DNA of 9,686 nucleotides. Origin: an uncultured Acetatifactor sp. (lineage in GTDB: Bacteria > Bacillota > Clostridia > Lachnospirales > Lachnospiraceae). The stretch covers positions 1 to 9,686 of the forward strand of contig CAJTPH010000060.1 in NCBI GenBank assembly GCA_910578215.1, given 5' to 3'. The notes beneath the pieces are model-generated. The model was not told the origin of the DNA, did no database searches, and was given only the letters and a program-made list of their open reading frames with translations. Position numbers and translations under genes: made by a program. Of this stretch, positions 7,451-9,686 are shown one piece after another. How positions within the stretch are numbered: the stretch's first letter is position 1; each line of letters begins with the position of its first letter.

Positions 7451-8344
7451 ATGTTAAAAAATGAAGAAAAGTATTTCATTGTAAAAAAGAGAGAGCTTAC
7501 TACAAACATATATCTAATGGATGTAGAGGCAGGACGGGTTGCAAAATCATGCCAGCCCGGGCAGTTTGTCATTGTGAGAACGGATGCGGAGGGCGAGAGA
7601 ATCCCTTTGACCATCTGTGATTATGACAGGGAAAAGGGAACCGTGACCATTGTATTTCAGTGCGTGGGCGCGGGCACACAAATGATGGCGCAGCTGCAGG
7701 AGGGAGACTTTTTCCATGATTTTGTGGGACCTCTGGGCTGCCCTTCGGAGCTGGTCAAGGAAGCGCCTGAGGAGCTAAGGAAAAAGAAAATTTTGTTTGT
7801 TGCCGGCGGCGTGGGTGCAGCTCCCGTTTATCCCCAGGTAAAATGGCTCCATGAAAACGGAGTAGAGGCGGATGTCATCGTGGGGAGCAAGACAAAGGAC
7901 CTTCTTATTCTGGAGAAGGAGATGGAGGCGGTTGCAGGCAATCTTTATGTCACCACGGACGACGGCTCCTACGGGAGAAGCGGCATGGTGACGCAGACCA
8001 TCAAGGATCTGACGGAGGAGGGCAAAAAGTATGATCTGTGTGTGGCGATCGGTCCCATGATCATGATGAAATTTGTCTGCCTTTTGACAAAAGACCTGAA
8101 TATTCCCACCGTTGTCAGCCTGAATCCCATTATGGTGGACGGCACGGGAATGTGCGGCGCCTGCCGTGTGACGGTAGGCGGTCAGGTGAAATTTGCCTGT
8201 GTGGACGGTCCTGAATTTGACGGGCATGCGGTCAACTTTGACGAGGCCATGAGGCGCCAGCAGATCTATAAGACACAGGAGGGCAGAGCCATGCTGAAGC
8301 TGGAGGAGGGCGACACCCACCACGGCGGCTGCGGGAACTGCTGA
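7451..8344 (+). CDS. nfnA: NADH-dependent ferredoxin:NADP+ oxidoreductase, small subunit (NfnA-like FAD/NAD/[2Fe-2S] protein)
   Basis: The 297-residue protein belongs to the ferredoxin-reductase-like family often labelled sulfide/dihydroorotate-dehydrogenase-like FAD/NAD-binding protein. An FAD-binding barrel carries RIPLTICDYD (50-59). The NAD-binding lobe has AGGVGAAPVYP (118-128). A C-terminal cluster domain has C235, C238 and C250 in DGTGMCGACR and FACVDGPEFDGH. D230 just before it may supply a fourth ligand, since an Asp/Cys3 [2Fe-2S] site is reported for Thermotoga NfnA (recalled, not checked). The chain ends in an unusual HHGGCGNC tail. Next to nfnB it should form the small subunit of the electron-bifurcating NfnAB complex, coupling NADH and reduced ferredoxin to NADP+ reduction. 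PyrK and SudB are relatives, but the partner gene argues for Nfn. The ribosome binding site GAGGTGG (7441-7447) begins just after the previous stop, suggesting coupled translation. Confidence 0.9.
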   Translation: MLKNEEKYFIVKKRELTTNIYLMDVEAGRVAKSCQPGQFVIVRTDAEGERIPLTICDYDREKGTVTIVFQCVGAGTQMMAQLQEGDFFHDFVGPLGCPSELVKEAPEELRKKKILFVAGGVGAAPVYPQVKWLHENGVEADVIVGSKTKDLLILEKEMEAVAGNLYVTTDDGSYGRSGMVTQTIKDLTEEGKKYDLCVAIGPMIMMKFVCLLTKDLNIPTVVSLNPIMVDGTGMCGACRVTVGGQVKFACVDGPEFDGHAVNFDEAMRRQQIYKTQEGRAMLKLEEGDTHHGGCGNC

Positions 8345-8407
8345 GCGGCTTAAGAACAATCGGCGAAATGTATGGATAGTCAATCAGAGATTGGAGGAGT
8401 GCAATAA

Positions 8408-9686
8408 ATGGATGTTTTGACAAAGATTCCCGTTAGGGAGCAGGATGCAAAGGAACGCGCGGCAAACTTTGGAGAGGTCTGCCTGGGCTACAATAAAGAA
8501 GAAGCGATGAACGAGGCGGTGAGGTGCATCAACTGCAAGAATGCACAATGCATAAAGGGGTGTCCCGTTGCAATCGATATTCCCGGCTTTATCGAGAAGG
8601 TAAAGGCAGGGGAGATCGAGGAGGCGTACCAGATCATCAGCCAGTCCAGCGCGCTGCCTGCCGTGTGCGGGCGTGTGTGCCCCCAGGAAAGCCAGTGTGA
8701 GGGAAAGTGTATCCGCGGTATTAAGGGAGACCCTATTTCCATTGGAAAGCTTGAGCGCTTTGTTGCTGACTGGGCGCGTGAAAACAATATAAAGCCTGCG
8801 GGCGCAGCCGAGAAAAAGGGAAAAAGCGTAGCGGTTATCGGCTCCGGTCCTGCGGGACTGACCTGTGCGGGCGATCTGGCAAAGATGGGCTACGATGTGA
8901 CCATCTTTGAGGCGCTGCACGAGCCGGGCGGCGTTCTGGTGTACGGCATCCCTGAATTCCGTCTGCCCAAGCGGGAGGTCGTTGCAAAGGAAATTGAGAA
9001 CGTAAAGGCTCTGGGAGTTAAAATAGAGACGAATGTGGTGGTAGGCAAGTCGGTCACCATAGACGAATTGATAGACGAGGAAGGCTTCGACGCGGTGTTT
9101 ATCGGCTCCGGCGCAGGGCTGCCCAAGTTTATGGGAATTCCCGGGGAAAATTCCAACGGTGTGTTCTCCGCAAACGAATACCTGACCAGAAGCAATTTGA
9201 TGAAAGCCTTCGACGAGAATTCCAATACCCCTATTATGAACAGCAAAAAGGTTGCCGTGGTGGGAGGCGGAAATGTGGCGATGGATGCGGCGAGAACGGC
9301 GCTGCGCCTTGGGGCGGAGGTACACATCGTATACCGCAGAAGCGAGGAGGAGCTTCCCGCCAGAGTGGAGGAGGTCCATCACGCAAAGGAGGAGGGTATT
9401 ATTTTTGACCTGCTAACAAATCCGGTGGAAATCTATGCGGACGAAAAAGGCTGGGTGACCGGCATGAAATGTATTAAAATGGAGCTTGGAGAGCCGGACG
9501 CTTCCGGGCGCCGCCGTCCTGTGGAGGTTCCCGGTTCCGAATTTGTCATGGAGCTTGACACGGTGATCATGTCGCTTGGAACATCTCCCAATCCGCTGAT
9601 TTCCTCCACTACGGAGGGGCTGGAGACCAACAAGTGGAAGTGCATCGTAGCCGAGGAGGAAAACGGCAGGACCAGCAAGGAGGGCG
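8408..9686 (+). CDS. nfnB: NfnB / GltA-like NADPH-binding large subunit (C-terminus beyond window)
   Basis: This gene is open from ATG 8408 to the window edge: 426 codons of a family usually about 460-470 residues, so only the end is missing. The N-terminal iron-sulfur domain has C40, C43, C48 and C52 (CINCKNAQCIKGCP), then C87, C91, C97 and C101 (VCGRVCPQESQCEGKC). An FAD Rossmann motif GSGPAGL lies at 145-151, and a second nucleotide motif VVGGGNVAMDAARTALRLGA, for NADP(H), at 284-303, followed by YRRSEEELPAR. The protein is homologous to the small subunit of glutamate synthase and is often annotated as such. No glutamate synthase large subunit is present, while nfnA sits directly upstream, so the bifurcating transhydrogenase NfnAB is the better reading. 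GGAGGAG (8393-8399), 8 bases before the ATG, fixes the start. The 63-base gap after nfnA shows no terminator. Confidence 0.93.
   Translation, partial: MDVLTKIPVREQDAKERAANFGEVCLGYNKEEAMNEAVRCINCKNAQCIKGCPVAIDIPGFIEKVKAGEIEEAYQIISQSSALPAVCGRVCPQESQCEGKCIRGIKGDPISIGKLERFVADWARENNIKPAGAAEKKGKSVAVIGSGPAGLTCAGDLAKMGYDVTIFEALHEPGGVLVYGIPEFRLPKREVVAKEIENVKALGVKIETNVVVGKSVTIDELIDEEGFDAVFIGSGAGLPKFMGIPGENSNGVFSANEYLTRSNLMKAFDENSNTPIMNSKKVAVVGGGNVAMDAARTALRLGAEVHIVYRRSEEELPARVEEVHHAKEEGIIFDLLTNPVEIYADEKGWVTGMKCIKMELGEPDASGRRRPVEVPGSEFVMELDTVIMSLGTSPNPLISSTTEGLETNKWKCIVAEEENGRTSKEG

Noticed and set aside
8345..8407. Internal promoter or terminator between nfnA and nfnB
   Set aside because: No stem with a T-run and no paired -35/-10 boxes; only the nfnB ribosome binding site is clear.
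8384..9382. 332-residue antisense reading frame opposite nfnB
   Set aside because: The + strand carries every NfnB cluster and nucleotide motif; the antisense frame is a shadow.

Overview
The window looks like chromosomal DNA from a spore-former-type Firmicute, most likely a Lachnospiraceae or related Clostridia member with moderate GC. The basis is a four-helix SpoIIIE/FtsK-type translocase, a clostridial formate--tetrahydrofolate ligase, an NfnAB-type transhydrogenase and AGGAGG-like ribosome binding sites in front of every intact gene. The species cannot be named from the sequence alone. All recognisable genes read on the + strand.

Positions 1-1140 are a decayed accessory patch. It opens with a perfect hairpin followed by TTCAA, which resembles the right end of an IS200/IS605-type element and therefore also the 3' end of a TnpB guide RNA. 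Next comes a wrecked ABC exporter locus. A permease reading frame carries two in-frame stop codons and is fused by a deletion to the middle of an ABC ATPase. That ATPase has lost part of its helical subdomain and carries a one-base frameshift before its signature motif. A Rho-independent terminator closes the patch.

A strong extended -10 promoter (1165-1193) then starts what looks like one long transcription unit: ftsK/spoIIIE (1239-4073), fhs (4098-5795), an unnamed zinc-ribbon/TM/TPR/chitobiase-C-terminal-repeat protein (5817-7439), nfnA (7451-8344) and nfnB (8408 to beyond the window end). The gaps are 24, 21, 11 and 63 bases, and I see no terminator between the genes.

Functionally the run joins chromosome translocation (FtsK), one-carbon activation of formate onto tetrahydrofolate (Fhs) and flavin-based balancing of NADH, NADPH and ferredoxin (NfnAB). 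Fhs and NfnAB fit together in an anaerobe that moves one-carbon units and needs NADPH. The zinc-ribbon membrane protein between them has no known role and is the least understood intact gene here. I found no CRISPR array, tRNA, rRNA, phage gene or clear riboswitch.
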